Shown one piece after another: positions 34,337 to 44,534 of a stretch of DNA of 64,000 nt. Positions within the stretch are counted from its first letter, which is position 1; each line of letters starts with the position of its first letter. This DNA comes from Marinisporobacter balticus (GTDB taxonomy: Bacteria; Bacillota; Clostridia; Peptostreptococcales; Thermotaleaceae): the NCBI RefSeq assembly GCF_004345705.1, contig NZ_SLWV01000010.1, positions 44,579 through 108,578 on the forward strand. The letters run 5' to 3'. Below the pieces are notes generated by a model. It saw only the letters and a program-made list of their open reading frames with translations, was not told the DNA's origin and ran no database searches. Made by a program: the position numbers and the translations under genes.

Positions 34337-37300
34337 TTATTCAACATTTGCATGCGCGATCGCAATGTTTTTGTATCGTTTCATTCCTGTTCCTGCTGGA
34401 ATCAGTTTTCCGATAATTACATTTTCTTTTAGCCCAATCAAATGATCTTCTTTTCCTTTTATTGCAGCTTCTGTAAGCACCCTTGTTGTTTCTTGGAACG
34501 ATGCAGCAGATAAGAATGACTCTGTAGCAAGGGAAGCTTTTGTAATTCCAAGTAAAACGCGTCTTCCTATTGCAGGAGCTAGTCCTTCTTCCTCTACATT
34601 TCTATTCACATTCTCAAAATCATGTATATTACACAATCCACCTGGAAGTAATTCTGTATCTCCAGCATCTTCTAGCTTCACTTTTGAAACCATTTGCCTT
34701 ACAATTACTTCAATATGCTTATCATTAATGTCAACACCCTGTAATCGATAAACCCTTTGTACTTCTTTTACAAGGTATTCTTGTACACCTGCTACACCTT
34801 TAATTTTTAAAATATCATGAGGGTTTACAGAACCTCCTGTTATTTCATCCGCTGCTCGTAACTGTTGTCCTTCTCGTACCTTTATTCTAGAACCATAAGG
34901 TATTGAGTAGATATTTTGTTCGCCATCATCACCCGTTACAATAACTTCTTTGTTCTTTTTGCTTTCATTGATCGATACAGTACCCGCAATTTCTGTAATA
35001 ATTGCAAGACCTTTTGGTTTTCTAGCCTCAAACAATTCTTCTACCCTCGGCAAACCTTGGGTAATATCACTACCTGCAACACCACCAGTATGGAATGTAC
35101 GCATGGTAAGCTGCGTTCCTGGCTCACCAATAGATTGTGCCGCAATAATCCCAACAGCTTCTCCTACATTTACAGATTTTCCTGTCGCTAAGTTTCTTCC
35201 GTAGCAACGTGCACATACACCATGTTTTGTCTTGCAGTGAAGAACCGTTCGAATCTTAACCTTTGTAATACCTGCATCAACGATTTTTTCCGCTTGTTCT
35301 TCTAAAATTTCTTCATTTTCTTTTGCTAATATTTTACCTGTTTGAGGATGCAAGATATCTTCAAAAGCATATCTTCCTACAATTCTATCGTATACTGGCT
35401 CTATCAATTCATTACCATCTCTAAAGTCTTCTACTTCAATGCCCTCTTGTGTACCGCAATCGATCTCTCTAATGATTACATCTTGACTAACATCAACCAA
35501 TCTCCTTGTTAAATAACCAGAGTCAGCAGTACGCAGTGCAGTATCTGCAAGACCTTTTCTGGCACCGTGTGTTGATATAAAGTATTCAAGAACAGATAAT
35601 CCTTCACGGAAATTCGCTTTAATAGGAATCTCAACTGTATGTCCTGACGCATTTGCCATCAAACCTCTCATACCAGCAAGCTGACGGATTTGATTTTTAC
35701 TACCTCTCGCTCCTGAATGAGCCATAATGAATACATTGTTTAAACGACCTAGGTTTGCCATAAGGGCATCTGTCACTTTTTCAGTAGTCTCAGACCAAGT
35801 TTTGATTACTTTTTCATATCTTTCTTCATCAGAAATAAGTCCTCTTCTAAAAGCTCTTTGATATTTATCTACTATTTCCTCTGCTTGGGACAGTAAGATC
35901 TCTTTTTCTTTTGGTATATCCATATCAGATACACCAATGGTAATGGCTCCAATTGTAGAGTAATGGAATCCCATTTGTTTAATCGTATCAAGCATAATTG
36001 CTGTGGTAGTATTTCCATGTTTTCTAAAACATTTATCAATAATGATCCCCAGTTTTTTCTTATCACAAAGGAAATCTATTTCTAAGGAATACAGATCTTT
36101 TTCTCTATCCACAAAACCTAAACTCTGCGGAATTCTTTCATTAAAAATAAATTTACCTACTGTACTCTCAACAAGTTTACCGGGATCATCTTTGCTTAAT
36201 TTTTTTCTTACCTTCACTTTTGCATGTAAACCCACTACACCATTTTGGTATGCCATTAACATTTCATCAAAATCTTTAAAGGCCATACCTTCACCTGGTT
36301 CATTTTCTACTTCAACTGTTAAATAGTAACTTCCAAGAATCATATCTTGCGTAGGTGTTGTAACTGGTGCGCCATCCTTTGGTGCTAATATGTTATTAAT
36401 TGAAAGCATCAGAAATCTTGCTTCTGCTTGTGCTTCCACAGAAAGTGGCACGTGTACAGCCATTTGGTCACCATCAAAGTCTGCATTATAAGCTGTACAA
36501 ACAAGTGGATGTAGTTTTATAGCTTTTCCTTCAACTAAAATTGGCTCAAAAGCTTGAATTCCAAGTCTATGAAGTGTCGGAGCACGATTTAGTAGTACAG
36601 GATGTTCTTTGATTACTGCTTCTAATACATCCCATACTTCAGATTTCCCTTTTTCAACCATTCTCTTAGCACTCTTAATATTATGTGCATAGCCATCGTT
36701 TACAAGTCGTTTCATGATAAATGGCTTAAACAGTTCTAACGCCATTTGTTTAGGAAGACCACATTGATAAAACTTAAGTTCTGGCCCTACAACAATAACG
36801 GAACGGCCTGAATAGTCAACACGCTTCCCAAGTAAATTTTGTCTGAAACGTCCTTGTTTTCCTTTGAGCATATCTGATAATGATTTTAAAGGTCTGTTTC
36901 CCGGTCCTGTTACAGGTCTTCCGCGTCTTCCATTATCGATTAATGCATCTACAGCTTCTTGAAGCATCCTTTTTTCATTTCTAACAATAATATCTGGTGC
37001 CCCTAGATCTAGCAATCTCTTCAATCGATTATTTCTATTGATCACTCTTCTATACAAATCGTTCAAATCAGAAGTAGCAAATCTACCTCCATCTAGTTGT
37101 ACCATCGGCCTTAGATCTGGAGGAATTACAGGTACTGCATCAAGAATCATCCACTCAGGATTATTTCCTGATTTTTTGAATGCTTCTACAACTTCTAATC
37201 TTCTAATCGCTCTGATTCTCTTTTGTCCAGAGCTCTCTCTAAGTCTTACTTTTAACTCTTTAGACATTTTCTCTAGCTCAATTTGACTAAGAACCTGTTT

Positions 37301-37825
37301 AATTGCTTCTGCACCCATCGCGGCTTTAAAAGCATTTCCATATTTATCTCTGTATTCTCTGTACTCATTTTCATTTAGCAACTGCTTATAACTTAATGAG
37401 GTTTCTCCAGCGTCAGTAACAATATAAGCAGCAAAATATAGTACTTTTTCAAGAGATCTAGGTGACATGTCAAGAAGTAATCCCATCCTGCTTGGTATTC
37501 CTTTAAAGTACCAGATATGAGATACTGGTGCAGCAAGCTCTATATGCCCCATTCTCTCACGTCTTACTTTTGATTTTGTAACTTCAACACCACATCGATC
37601 ACAAATGACACCCTTATATCTTACTCTTTTGTATTTCCCACAATGGCATTCCCAGTCCTTTGTAGGTCCAAATATTTTTTCGCAGAAAAGTCCTTCTTTT
37701 TCTGGCTTTAATGTACGATAATTGATCGTTTCTGGTTTTTTGACTTCTCCTTTTGACCAGCTTCTAATTTTCTCTGGTGAAGCAAGACCAATTTTTATGG
37801 ATTCAAAATTATTCAATTCAAACAA
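34337..37825 (-). CDS. rpoC: DNA-directed RNA polymerase subunit beta'
   Basis: 1162 residues. Zinc-ribbon CHCGKYKRVRYKGVICDRCGV near the N-terminus (about 60-80), catalytic triad NADFDGDQM (about 445-455), second zinc site with CARCYGR (about 870-880), and trigger-loop region. Short form without the large insertions seen in some phyla. TTG start at 37825. Follows rpoB by 54 bases. Confidence 0.98.
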   Translation of the reverse strand: MFELNNFESIKIGLASPEKIRSWSKGEVKKPETINYRTLKPEKEGLFCEKIFGPTKDWECHCGKYKRVRYKGVICDRCGVEVTKSKVRRERMGHIELAAPVSHIWYFKGIPSRMGLLLDMSPRSLEKVLYFAAYIVTDAGETSLSYKQLLNENEYREYRDKYGNAFKAAMGAEAIKQVLSQIELEKMSKELKVRLRESSGQKRIRAIRRLEVVEAFKKSGNNPEWMILDAVPVIPPDLRPMVQLDGGRFATSDLNDLYRRVINRNNRLKRLLDLGAPDIIVRNEKRMLQEAVDALIDNGRRGRPVTGPGNRPLKSLSDMLKGKQGRFRQNLLGKRVDYSGRSVIVVGPELKFYQCGLPKQMALELFKPFIMKRLVNDGYAHNIKSAKRMVEKGKSEVWDVLEAVIKEHPVLLNRAPTLHRLGIQAFEPILVEGKAIKLHPLVCTAYNADFDGDQMAVHVPLSVEAQAEARFLMLSINNILAPKDGAPVTTPTQDMILGSYYLTVEVENEPGEGMAFKDFDEMLMAYQNGVVGLHAKVKVRKKLSKDDPGKLVESTVGKFIFNERIPQSLGFVDREKDLYSLEIDFLCDKKKLGIIIDKCFRKHGNTTTAIMLDTIKQMGFHYSTIGAITIGVSDMDIPKEKEILLSQAEEIVDKYQRAFRRGLISDEERYEKVIKTWSETTEKVTDALMANLGRLNNVFIMAHSGARGSKNQIRQLAGMRGLMANASGHTVEIPIKANFREGLSVLEYFISTHGARKGLADTALRTADSGYLTRRLVDVSQDVIIREIDCGTQEGIEVEDFRDGNELIEPVYDRIVGRYAFEDILHPQTGKILAKENEEILEEQAEKIVDAGITKVKIRTVLHCKTKHGVCARCYGRNLATGKSVNVGEAVGIIAAQSIGEPGTQLTMRTFHTGGVAGSDITQGLPRVEELFEARKPKGLAIITEIAGTVSINESKKNKEVIVTGDDGEQNIYSIPYGSRIKVREGQQLRAADEITGGSVNPHDILKIKGVAGVQEYLVKEVQRVYRLQGVDINDKHIEVIVRQMVSKVKLEDAGDTELLPGGLCNIHDFENVNRNVEEEGLAPAIGRRVLLGITKASLATESFLSAASFQETTRVLTEAAIKGKEDHLIGLKENVIIGKLIPAGTGMKRYKNIAIAHANVE

Positions 37826-37879
37826 GGAGTCTCTCTCCCTTCATTATGGCTTATATAATAGTAATCTTTAAACTTTGTT

Positions 37880-40800
37880 TTAATATTTAAAATCATCATA
37901 GCCTTCATATTCGGAATAATTTTCTTCACTTGGTTCCTCAAATTCTAATTCTTCAATCTCTCCTAAGTCGTCTGGCTCTTCTTCAACATTGTCTATTCCT
38001 TCTTTGTGAACCTCTTCAGGCATTTCTAGTTCCTCTCCATCAAGAATTGCATCTAAATCGCTACCATCATCATCCACTGATTCTTTGATTTCGATTTCTG
38101 AATCTTTAGATGTAAGTACTTTTACATCTAAAGATAAACTTTGTAGCTCTTTAATCAATACCTTAAAGGATTCTGGTATTCCTGGCTCAGGAATATTTTC
38201 ACCTTTTACAATCGCCTCATAAGCTTTTACACGTCCTACCACATCATCAGATTTAACGGTTAATATTTCTTGAAGTGTATGTGCAGCTCCATAAGCTTCT
38301 AATGCCCAAACCTCCATTTCACCAAATCTTTGTCCTCCAAATTGTGCCTTACCACCTAAAGGCTGTTGGGTAACTAAAGAATATGGACCTGTACTTCGTG
38401 CATGAATTTTATCATCTACTAAATGGTGAAGTTTTAGCATATACATATAGCCTACTGTTACTCTATTATCAAATGGTGCGCCTGTTCTTCCATCATACAG
38501 TTGAAGTTTTCCATCCTCTGGATAGCCTGCTTGTTTTAAAGCTTTCCGAATATCTGGCTCTCTTGCTCCATCAAATACAGGGGTTGCAACATGCCAACCT
38601 AGTTTCTTTGCAGCGAGGCCAAGATGTACTTCGAGCACTTGTCCGATGTTCATACGGGATGGCACTCCAAGTGGATTTAGAACAATCTGTAGTGGTGTTC
38701 CATCTTCTAAAAATGGCATATCTTCTTCAGGTAATATTCGTGATATAACCCCTTTGTTTCCATGTCTTCCTGCCATTTTATCTCCAACATTAATCTTTCT
38801 TTTCTTAGCGATATAGCATCTTACAAGTACGTTTACTCCTGGTGGTAGTTCATCACCATTTTCTCTCGTAAACACCTTTACGTCTACAATAATCCCGTTT
38901 TCTCCATGCGGTACTCTTAAAGATGTATCTCTAACTTCTCTCGCCTTTTCTCCAAAGATTGCACGAAGGAGTCTTTCTTCTGCTGTTAATTCTGTTTCTC
39001 CTTTTGGTGTAACTTTTCCAACTAATATATCCCCAGATTTGACTTCTGCTCCGATTCTAATAATTCCTCTTTCATCTAAATCTTTTAGGGCTTCTTCTCC
39101 TACATTTGGAATGTCTCTTGTAATTTCTTCTGGTCCTAATTTTGTATCTCTCGCTTCAGATTCATATTCTTCTATATGAATGGAAGATAGTCTATCTTCC
39201 ATAACCAATCTTTCATTAAGAAGAATCGCATCCTCATAATTGTATCCTTCCCATGTCATAAAACCGATAAGTATATTTGTTCCTAATGCAATTTCTCCAG
39301 TATCTGTAGAAGGTCCATCTGCAATAGGATCCCCTTTTTCTACACGTTCACCCTTATTCACAATAGGCCTTTGATTAATACATGTTCCTTGATTTGAACG
39401 TTTAAATTTTAGAAGTTTATATCTATCACGTCTACCATCTGAATCTCGCTTTATAACAATTTCATCCGCTGCTACACTTTCGATCATACCAGAATGCTTT
39501 GCTAAAATTACTACACCAGAATCTTTTGCAGCGATGTATTCCATACCTGTTCCTATAATTGGTGCATCCGTCTGTAAAAGTGGCACAGCTTGCCGTTGCA
39601 TGTTTGATCCCATCAAAGCACGGTTTGCATCGTCATTTTCTAAGAAAGGGATCATTGCAGTTGCCACAGACACCATCTGCTTTGGTGTTACGTCCATATA
39701 ATCTACTTCATCTCCAGGAACAACATCAATTTCTCCATTTTGTTTTCTTGAAATAACTCTTCGATTTATAAATCTACCTTCTTCATCTAATGGTTCATTC
39801 GCTTGTGCAATAATAACTGGATCTTCTTCATCCGCTGTTAAATAATGGATTTCCTCTGTTACAACACCTCTTTTCTTATCTACTTTTCTGTAAGGCGCTT
39901 CAATAAATCCATATTCATTGATTTTCCCATAAGTAGTTAAAGACCCAATCAAACCGATATTTGGTCCCTCTGGCGTTTCTATAGGGCACATACGTCCATA
40001 ATGAGAGTGATGCACGTCACGAACCTCAAATCCTGCTCTTTCACGAGAAAGTCCTCCAGGTCCTAATGCTGATAATCTTCTTTTATGTGTAAGTTCAGCC
40101 AGCGGATTTGTTTGATCCATAAATTGAGACAACTGACTGCTTCCAAAGAATTCTTTAATCGCTGCTGCTACAGGTCGAATATTAATTAAAGCTTGTGGTG
40201 TTATGACATCAATATCTTGAATGGTCATTCTTTCTTTTACAACTCTCTCCATTCTCGATAAGCCAATTCGGAATTGATTTTGTAGTAGTTCTCCAACAGA
40301 ACGTAATCTTCTATTGCCTAAATGATCAATATCATCTACGATCCCTACATCATGAGCAAGATTTAATATATAACTTACAGATGCAATCATATCATCGATA
40401 ATAATATTTTTAGGTGATAAATCTTTTCTTCGTTCTTTTAATGCCTCTCTGACTTCACTTTCATCTGTGTAGGCATCTAATATTTCTTTTAATACAGGAA
40501 AATGTACTCTCGCTTCGATCTTTAAATCATCCACGTTAAACCTTACGTGATTTTTGATGTCAACAAAATGATTCCCAATTACTCTTACAATTTTTCCATC
40601 TTCTCCAATAATATTTACTGCTTTAATGCCTTCATTTTCAATCTTTATAGCCATTTCTCTATCTATTTTTTGACCTTCGTCAACATAAATTTCACCTGTA
40701 TAAGGATTTACAATATTCTCTGCTGCTTTAAATCCTGTAATTCTATTTACAATGCCTAGCTTTTTATTATATTTGTAACGTCCTACTTTTGCTAAATCAT

Positions 40801-41590
40801 ATCTCTTAGGATCAAAAAATAATGAATCAATAAGAGATTTAGCACTATCTACCGTAGGTGGTTCACCTGGTCTAAGTTTTTTGTAAATTTCAAGCAAGCC
40901 TTCTTCTTGTGATTTGGTATTATCTTTATCTAGTGTATGAATTAAGCGCTCATCTTCCCCTAAAAGTTCTAGTATTTCTGCATCAGTTCCAAATCCCATA
41001 GCTCTGAGCAACACTGTCATAGGCTGTTTTCTTGTTCTGTCAACCCTCACAGATATAATATCATTTGAATCTGTTTCATACTCTAACCATGCGCCACGGT
41101 TTGGTATAACCGTAGTAGAAAACAATTTTTTTCCTGTTCTATCAAACTGCACTGCATAATAGGGTCCAGGGGATCTAACAAGCTGTGTTACGATAACCCT
41201 TTCAGCTCCATTGATAATAAAAGTTCCATTTTCCGTCATGAGGGGAAAATCTCCCATAAACACTTCTTGCTCTTTTACTTCTCCTGTTTCCTTATTGATC
41301 AGCCTCACCTTTACCTTAAGTGGCGCTGCATATGTAACATCTCTTTCTTTACACTCTTCTATCTCGTATTTTGGTTTCCCCTCTAGTGAATAATCAATAA
41401 ATTCAAGAATTAAATTTCCAGTGTAATCTTGAATAGGGGAAATATCTTCAAAAACTTCTCGCAACCCTTCCTGCAAAAACCACGTATACGATTCTCGTTG
41501 GATTTCAATAAGGTTTGGCATATCTGCAACTTCTTCAATCTTCGCATAACTCATTCTAGTTCTTCTTCCGACCTGAATAGGATGTGGCAT
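37880..41590 (-). CDS. rpoB: DNA-directed RNA polymerase subunit beta
   Basis: 1236 residues from ATG 41590 (AAGGGGTGA upstream). The rifampicin-pocket segment reads SSQLSQFMDQTNPLAELTHKRRLSALG, with the residues expected of a sensitive enzyme. The C-terminus ends in an acidic tail (about the last 70 residues, rich in Asp/Glu) that is likely disordered. Own promoter with a ~240-nt leader. Confidence 0.98.
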   Translation of the reverse strand: MPHPIQVGRRTRMSYAKIEEVADMPNLIEIQRESYTWFLQEGLREVFEDISPIQDYTGNLILEFIDYSLEGKPKYEIEECKERDVTYAAPLKVKVRLINKETGEVKEQEVFMGDFPLMTENGTFIINGAERVIVTQLVRSPGPYYAVQFDRTGKKLFSTTVIPNRGAWLEYETDSNDIISVRVDRTRKQPMTVLLRAMGFGTDAEILELLGEDERLIHTLDKDNTKSQEEGLLEIYKKLRPGEPPTVDSAKSLIDSLFFDPKRYDLAKVGRYKYNKKLGIVNRITGFKAAENIVNPYTGEIYVDEGQKIDREMAIKIENEGIKAVNIIGEDGKIVRVIGNHFVDIKNHVRFNVDDLKIEARVHFPVLKEILDAYTDESEVREALKERRKDLSPKNIIIDDMIASVSYILNLAHDVGIVDDIDHLGNRRLRSVGELLQNQFRIGLSRMERVVKERMTIQDIDVITPQALINIRPVAAAIKEFFGSSQLSQFMDQTNPLAELTHKRRLSALGPGGLSRERAGFEVRDVHHSHYGRMCPIETPEGPNIGLIGSLTTYGKINEYGFIEAPYRKVDKKRGVVTEEIHYLTADEEDPVIIAQANEPLDEEGRFINRRVISRKQNGEIDVVPGDEVDYMDVTPKQMVSVATAMIPFLENDDANRALMGSNMQRQAVPLLQTDAPIIGTGMEYIAAKDSGVVILAKHSGMIESVAADEIVIKRDSDGRRDRYKLLKFKRSNQGTCINQRPIVNKGERVEKGDPIADGPSTDTGEIALGTNILIGFMTWEGYNYEDAILLNERLVMEDRLSSIHIEEYESEARDTKLGPEEITRDIPNVGEEALKDLDERGIIRIGAEVKSGDILVGKVTPKGETELTAEERLLRAIFGEKAREVRDTSLRVPHGENGIIVDVKVFTRENGDELPPGVNVLVRCYIAKKRKINVGDKMAGRHGNKGVISRILPEEDMPFLEDGTPLQIVLNPLGVPSRMNIGQVLEVHLGLAAKKLGWHVATPVFDGAREPDIRKALKQAGYPEDGKLQLYDGRTGAPFDNRVTVGYMYMLKLHHLVDDKIHARSTGPYSLVTQQPLGGKAQFGGQRFGEMEVWALEAYGAAHTLQEILTVKSDDVVGRVKAYEAIVKGENIPEPGIPESFKVLIKELQSLSLDVKVLTSKDSEIEIKESVDDDGSDLDAILDGEELEMPEEVHKEGIDNVEEEPDDLGEIEELEFEEPSEENYSEYEGYDDFKY

Positions 41591-41841
41591 ATTTTTCACC
41601 CCTTGTAGTAATATAAAAAAACCAAAACTTCACACATGCAATTTTTCTATAAATAATCTATTGTTTATTGAATGTGAAATAGGTCTTTTTTTTGAACATT
41701 TTTGTTATATAGTAACAACTTTCAAAAGTTAAGTTGGAAATTAAGGATAAAACTTCTATTATTTTCATAGCTTTTACTATTACCATTTTGCATATTTTTT
41801 ATACAGATAATTTAAAAACCTGCCTCCTATGGCAGTATATA

Positions 41842-41870
41842 ATGCTATCATGAATTTCACTCATTGTCAA
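41842..41870 (-). promoter_or_regulatory. promoter of rpoBC
   Basis: TTGACA (41865-41870) and TAGCAT (41842-41847) on the minus strand with a 17-base spacer. Just after the predicted start lies a short CTGCC/GGCAG inverted repeat followed by GTTTTT (41815-41836). The -35 box overlaps the -35 box of an opposing plus-strand promoter. Confidence 0.7.
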
Positions 41871-41892
41871 GTCCTCGTTTTTATGTTATAAT
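41864..41892 (+). promoter_or_regulatory. opposing promoter-like sequence between rpoB and rplL
   Basis: TTGTCA (41864-41869) and TATAAT (41887-41892) on the plus strand with a 17-base spacer. Its -35 shares five bases with the -35 of the rpoBC promoter on the other strand, so the two would compete for polymerase. Confidence 0.5.
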
Positions 41893-41898
41893 GATTGT

Positions 41899-42109
41899 TG
41901 ATGTGTATCCATATACTACACAAGGGTTTTTATTTGAAAATAAAAAAATCTTCATTCCAAAGATTTCTAAGTGAGACTTTTTTCAGGCAATTCGCCAACA
42001 CAGTTGTTGAATCTCTATGTGCAAAACTATATTTATCTGAAATCAAAAAAATTCATAGTTTTCTATATATTATAAAAAGATACTCTGGATTTCTCCAGAG
42101 TTCTTTTTT
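41899..42109 (+). ncRNA. candidate ~210-nt RNA opposite to the rplL-rpoB spacer
   Basis: The predicted start lies seven bases after a TTGTCA-17-TATAAT promoter, and a strong intrinsic terminator (42082-42109) closes the unit on the same strand. The open frame that spans it starts at TTG codons with no ribosome binding site and runs through the terminator into rplL antisense, so it is probably not translated. The 530-base gap 41591-42121 otherwise holds only the rpoBC promoter and leader. Function unknown. Confidence 0.4.
42070..42109. terminator. bidirectional hairpin downstream of rplL
   Basis: Perfect stem ACTCTGGA/TCCAGAGT (42082-42089 with 42094-42101). Plus strand tail is TCTTTTTTATTTTT; minus strand tail is ATCTTTTTATAA. 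It can end rplL transcripts (partial attenuation before rpoB) and the opposing RNA. Confidence 0.75.
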
Positions 42110-42121
42110 ATTTTTATTTTA

Positions 42122-42484
42122 TTACTTAACTTCTACGCTAGCACCTACTTCTTCAAGTTGTGCTTTCATTTTTTCTGCTTCATCTTTAGCAACAGCTTCT
42201 TTGATTGTTCCAGGAGCTCCATCAACTAAAGCTTTTGCTTCTTTTAATCCAAGACCTGTAATTTCTCTTACAACTTTGATTACTTTAATCTTTTGTGCAC
42301 CAGCACTAGCTAATACAATATCAAACTCAGTTTTTTCTTCAACTGCTGCGCCACCTGCTGCTCCTGCAACTGCTACTGGCGCTGCTGCTGACACACCAAA
42401 TTCTTCCTCACATGCTTTAACTAATTCATTTAATTCTAAAACTGTCATACCTTTTATCGCTTCAATAATTTGATCTTTTGTCAT
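42122..42484 (-). CDS. rplL: 50S ribosomal protein L7/L12
   Basis: 120 residues. N-terminal dimerisation domain, Ala-rich hinge (about 38-50), then C-terminal domain with EKTEFDIVLASAGAQKIKVIK and GLGLKEAKALVDGAP, the factor-binding face. Multi-copy stalk protein that recruits EF-Tu and EF-G. Confidence 0.98.
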   Translation of the reverse strand: MTKDQIIEAIKGMTVLELNELVKACEEEFGVSAAAPVAVAGAAGGAAVEEKTEFDIVLASAGAQKIKVIKVVREITGLGLKEAKALVDGAPGTIKEAVAKDEAEKMKAQLEEVGASVEVK

Positions 42485-42517
42485 TTTATTACACCTCCGA
42501 AATTTTTTAAATAAATT

Positions 42518-43021
42518 TTATGCTTCCGCACTACCTTCATTTTTATCAGCAATTGCTTGAAGTAAGTAAGCAAAATTTGATATAGGCGATTTAATGCTTC
42601 CAAGGAACTTCGCAAGTAATACTTCTCTTGAAGGTATTTCTGCGATTTGCTTGATTGTATCAACACCATAATATTGTCCTTCAACAACACAAGATTTCAA
42701 TTCAAGTGCTTTATGCTCTTTTGCAAAATCATTTAAGATTTTTGCCGGAGTAATAGGATCTTCATATCCAAAAGCAACTGCATTTGGTCCTGTTAAGTTT
42801 TCAGTTAAAGGTTCAAATTCAGTTCCTTTTACAGCTAATCTTGTTAAAGTATTTTTGTATACTTTATAATCTACGCCAGCTTCTCTCATATTCTTTCTAA
42901 GGGCTGTTGCTTCTTCAACAGTTAACCCCCTATAGTCTACAACTACAGCTGACTGCGCTTTTGTAAATTTTTCTTTGATTTCTTCTACAACCTGTTTTTT
43001 AAGTTCTAAATTGCTTGACAT
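42518..43021 (-). CDS. rplJ: 50S ribosomal protein L10
   Basis: 167 residues. N-terminal 23S-binding domain with KFTKAQSAVVVDYRGLTVEE; C-terminal helix (about 135-165) for L7/L12 dimers. Likely represses its own synthesis through the leader just upstream. Confidence 0.98.
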   Translation of the reverse strand: MSSNLELKKQVVEEIKEKFTKAQSAVVVDYRGLTVEEATALRKNMREAGVDYKVYKNTLTRLAVKGTEFEPLTENLTGPNAVAFGYEDPITPAKILNDFAKEHKALELKSCVVEGQYYGVDTIKQIAEIPSREVLLAKFLGSIKSPISNFAYLLQAIADKNEGSAEA

Positions 43022-43063
43022 TTAGGTGTCCACCTCCTCTGCAATTTTAAAATTACTTAGTTT

Positions 43064-43200
43064 GTTCTGTTATATTCATAACAGAACCTCTCTACCGTAG
43101 ACATAGAGAGGTTCTTATAGTTTCTTCGAATCTATAAATAATTACCTCGGTAGGCAAATTTAAACCAAAATGGCACCTACTGTCTACGGTTTGTATTCAA
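43064..43200 (-). promoter_or_regulatory. L10-type autoregulatory leader of rplJL
   Basis: The leader contains CCGTAGACAGTAGGTGCC near its 5' end, GCCTACCGAGGT downstream, and AACCTCTCTATGTCTACGG closing the outer helix: the complementary CCGTAGACA/TGTCTACGG pair and inner GTAGG/CCTAC pair are the arrangement of the L10 leader. A perfect 10-bp palindromic hairpin (43064-43087) follows directly before the rplJ site. L10(L12)4 binding would repress rplJL. Confidence 0.8.
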
Positions 43201-43221
43201 ATTTTGTTTGCAACATTATTG

Positions 43222-43250
43222 ATTATATCATTGTGTCTTTTAGATGTCAA
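43222..43250 (-). promoter_or_regulatory. consensus promoter of rplJ-rplL
   Basis: TTGACA (43245-43250) and TATAAT (43222-43227) on the minus strand, 17-base spacer, placed between rplA and the L10 leader. Confidence 0.88.
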
Positions 43251-43266
43251 TAATATTTTAAGATTA

Positions 43267-43965
43267 TTAACCCATTATTTTAAGTGGATTTATTTTAACC
43301 CCAGGGCCCATTGTACTCGTTACTGTAATACTTCTTAAGTATTGTCCCTTTGCAGCCGCTGGTTTTGCTTTAACAATTGCATCCATTAACACACGGAAAT
43401 TTTCATTTAGTTTTTCATGACCAAAAGATGCCTTTCCGATTGGAACGTGAATGATGTTTGTTTTGTCTAATCTGTATTCAACTTTTCCTGCTTTGATTTC
43501 TTTTATAGCTTTTTCAACTTCAAAAGTAACTGTTCCTGATTTAGGATTTGGCATTAAACCTTTTGGTCCTAATACTCTACCTAGTCTTCCTACAAGACCC
43601 ATCATATCTGGTGTAGCTACTACTACATCGAAATCAAACCAATTTTCCTTCTGGATTTTTTCAACCATGTCTTCAGCTCCGACATAATCTGCTCCAGCAT
43701 TTTCAGCTTCTTTAAGTTTTTCACCTTTTGCAAAAACTAATACTTTTCTTGTTTTACCAGTACCATGTGGTAATACAATAGCACCTCTAACTTGTTGATC
43801 TGCATGTCTTGAGTCAACACCAAGTCTAATATGCGCTTCGATTGTTTCATCAAACTTAGCTTTTGCAGTTTCTACTACAACCTTTAAAGCTTCTTCAGTC
43901 TCATATTGAACTGTTCTATCAACTAGCTTTGTACTTTCTTGATACTTCTTACCTCTTTTTGGCAT
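43267..43965 (-). CDS. rplA: 50S ribosomal protein L1
   Basis: 232 residues with LPHGTGKTRKVLVFAKG and the PNPKSGTVT hinge segment. Forms the mobile L1 stalk at the E site. Follows rplK by 62 bases. Confidence 0.98.
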   Translation of the reverse strand: MPKRGKKYQESTKLVDRTVQYETEEALKVVVETAKAKFDETIEAHIRLGVDSRHADQQVRGAIVLPHGTGKTRKVLVFAKGEKLKEAENAGADYVGAEDMVEKIQKENWFDFDVVVATPDMMGLVGRLGRVLGPKGLMPNPKSGTVTFEVEKAIKEIKAGKVEYRLDKTNIIHVPIGKASFGHEKLNENFRVLMDAIVKAKPAAAKGQYLRSITVTSTMGPGVKINPLKIMG

Positions 43966-44027
43966 GTTCGTTACCTCCTTTGTGGTTTTAACGGTTCTTT
44001 AGCGTACCTCCCACCTAATAAATGGTA

Positions 44028-44453
44028 TTATTCTTCAACAACAATACCCATACTTCTAGCAGTACCTTTAATCATACTCATAGCAGTTTCTATACTCCCT
44101 GCATTTAAGTCAGGCATTTTAAGTTCTGCAATTTCTCTTACTTTATCTGCTGAAATTGTAGCAACTTTCTTTCTATTTGGTTCACCAGAAGCACTTTCAA
44201 TACCTGCTGCTTTCTTTAATAGAACAGCTGCTGGTGGTGTTTTTGTAATGAATGTAAAGGATCTATCTTGATAAACTGTAATAACTACTGGTATAATCAT
44301 ACCTGGTTGGTCTGCAGTTTTCGCATTAAATTCTTTACAAAATTGCATAATATTTACACCTTGTTGTCCAAGTGCTGGACCTACTGGTGGCGCTGGAGTA
44401 GCTTTTCCTGCAGGAATTTGTAGTTTAACATATCCTGTAACTTTTTTTGCCAT
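44028..44453 (-). CDS. rplK: 50S ribosomal protein L11
   Basis: 141 residues, with the proline-rich PAGKATPAPPVGPALGQQGVN N-terminal segment at the thiostrepton/stringent-response site and the C-terminal 23S-binding domain. Between nusG and rplA. Confidence 0.98.
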   Translation of the reverse strand: MAKKVTGYVKLQIPAGKATPAPPVGPALGQQGVNIMQFCKEFNAKTADQPGMIIPVVITVYQDRSFTFITKTPPAAVLLKKAAGIESASGEPNRKKVATISADKVREIAELKMPDLNAGSIETAMSMIKGTARSMGIVVEE

Positions 44454-44534
44454 TGGTACACCTCCTCATTCTATGCGCAACATTTTTGCACATAAATTTT
44501 TATATTTAAAAGCATATAAGCTTTTTAAAGCAAA

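Noticed and set aside
41895..42473. 192-residue plus-strand open frame
   Set aside because: Starts at TTG codons without a site, runs through a perfect terminator hairpin, and its second half is antisense to rplL.
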